Origin: Polyodon spathula
Taxonomy: Eukaryota > Chordata > Actinopteri > Acipenseriformes > Polyodontidae
Direction: 5' to 3'
DNA: 64,000 nt
Assembly: GCF_017654505.1 (NCBI RefSeq)
Contig: NC_054534.1
Location: forward strand, 22,239,252-22,303,251
Position 1 is the stretch's first letter; every line of letters begins with the position of its first letter. The position numbers were made by a program, and so were the translations under genes. Below the pieces are notes generated by a model that saw nothing but the letters and a program-made list of their open reading frames with translations, made no database searches and had not been told where the DNA came from. Of this stretch, positions 63,515-64,000 are shown piece by piece.

Positions 63515-64000
63515 TCACGTGTTTTCGCGTACATTCTGAATAACGCTGCACATTAGTTACTTGTTTGTCTGGTTACCTTTCCAACTAACAATTATATAAA
63601 ATATATTTTCTAGTTTTATTACTTTGAATTTATATTTGTGTGTTTGTGGAACATCTAAAAGTTACATTTCATTAACACTAGAACTGCCTTTTACAATTCA
63701 TGTTTTTATTTTGAATATAACCTACAACATTCAATTTTTTTTGTTTGTTTATACAAGCCTGTTGTTATCTCTACTGGTACTGGCAGCCATCAATTTCTTT
63801 GTTTTGTACAAGGTAGGAGAGATTTATTTCAACCAGAAAACTGCAGGCTGCAGCAGCTCAACCTGGATTCTGTGCTGCAAATGACACAAACACAAGACAA
63901 ATCATGTTACTTCCGTTTTAGATTAAACTACTTTTGTTTTTTACGGTTTTGTATGTGCATACACCTGTTTACACACTAGTTTCTTTTGAAATGTTTATTT
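63515..64000. other. adamts17 intron 7, right edge
   Basis: AT-rich, with a TTAACACTAGAAC piggyBac-like end near 63672. No exon recognised. Confidence 0.45.

Noticed and set aside
58348..64000. adamts17 exon with the zinc-binding motif
   Set aside because: No HExxH-encoding frame with flanking splice sites seen; presumed beyond the right edge.

Overview
The window looks like euchromatic DNA of a ray-finned fish. It carries the 5' part of one split gene with canonical GT-AG introns, set in AT-rich DNA with long (AT)n and (CA)n tracts. The repeat load is Tc1/mariner copies of several families, CR1- and L2-type LINE pieces, LTR elements, and hAT, Harbinger and possible piggyBac and DIRS remnants. 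This mixture, and a CR1 tail I associate with non-teleost fishes such as sturgeon or paddlefish, suggests a basal ray-finned fish. The species assignment is inference from memory, not a match I could run.

The only host gene I can support is adamts17, a secreted metalloprotease, on the + strand. Seven coding exons lie between 40860 and 58347: signal peptide (exon 1), prodomain (exons 2, 3 and the start of 4), and the first part of the catalytic domain (exons 4-7). All junction phases agree and give about 379 residues. The zinc-binding exon and everything after it lie beyond the right edge, so the last 5.6 kb is intron 7.

Layout. 1-40.7 kb is intergenic, with no host gene recognised. It holds broken Tc1 copies (0.1-1.3, 7.3-8.7, 22.1-23.1, 25.0 and 38.5-40.0 kb), a CR1 3' end (2.4-3.2 kb), a possible DIRS-like piece (6.0-7.1 kb), L2-like pieces (12.4 and 28.3 kb), a structured GC-rich island (14.4 kb), an LTR with primer-binding site (16.4 kb), a transposon nested inside another (22.05-23.53 kb), a Harbinger N-terminal piece (30.9 kb) and a solo LTR with a perfect target duplication (34 kb). 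40.7-58.3 kb is adamts17. Its introns hold a mariner MITE (46.3 kb), a possible LTR (45.1 kb), a Tc1 (49.4-51.0 kb) and a decayed hAT (51.75-54.7 kb). 58.3-64 kb is intron 7, with an (AT)n tract and an inverted partner of a repeat at 53.7 kb.

I found no new protein system. The more unusual observations are structural: Tc1 ends repeatedly abut (AT)n/(CA)n tracts, a short C-tract of a Tc1 has grown to 50 C, exon 2 of adamts17 lies between a G30 run and a G-rich minisatellite, three hairpins lie in series at 14.4 kb, and there is a candidate in-frame cassette exon in the catalytic domain.
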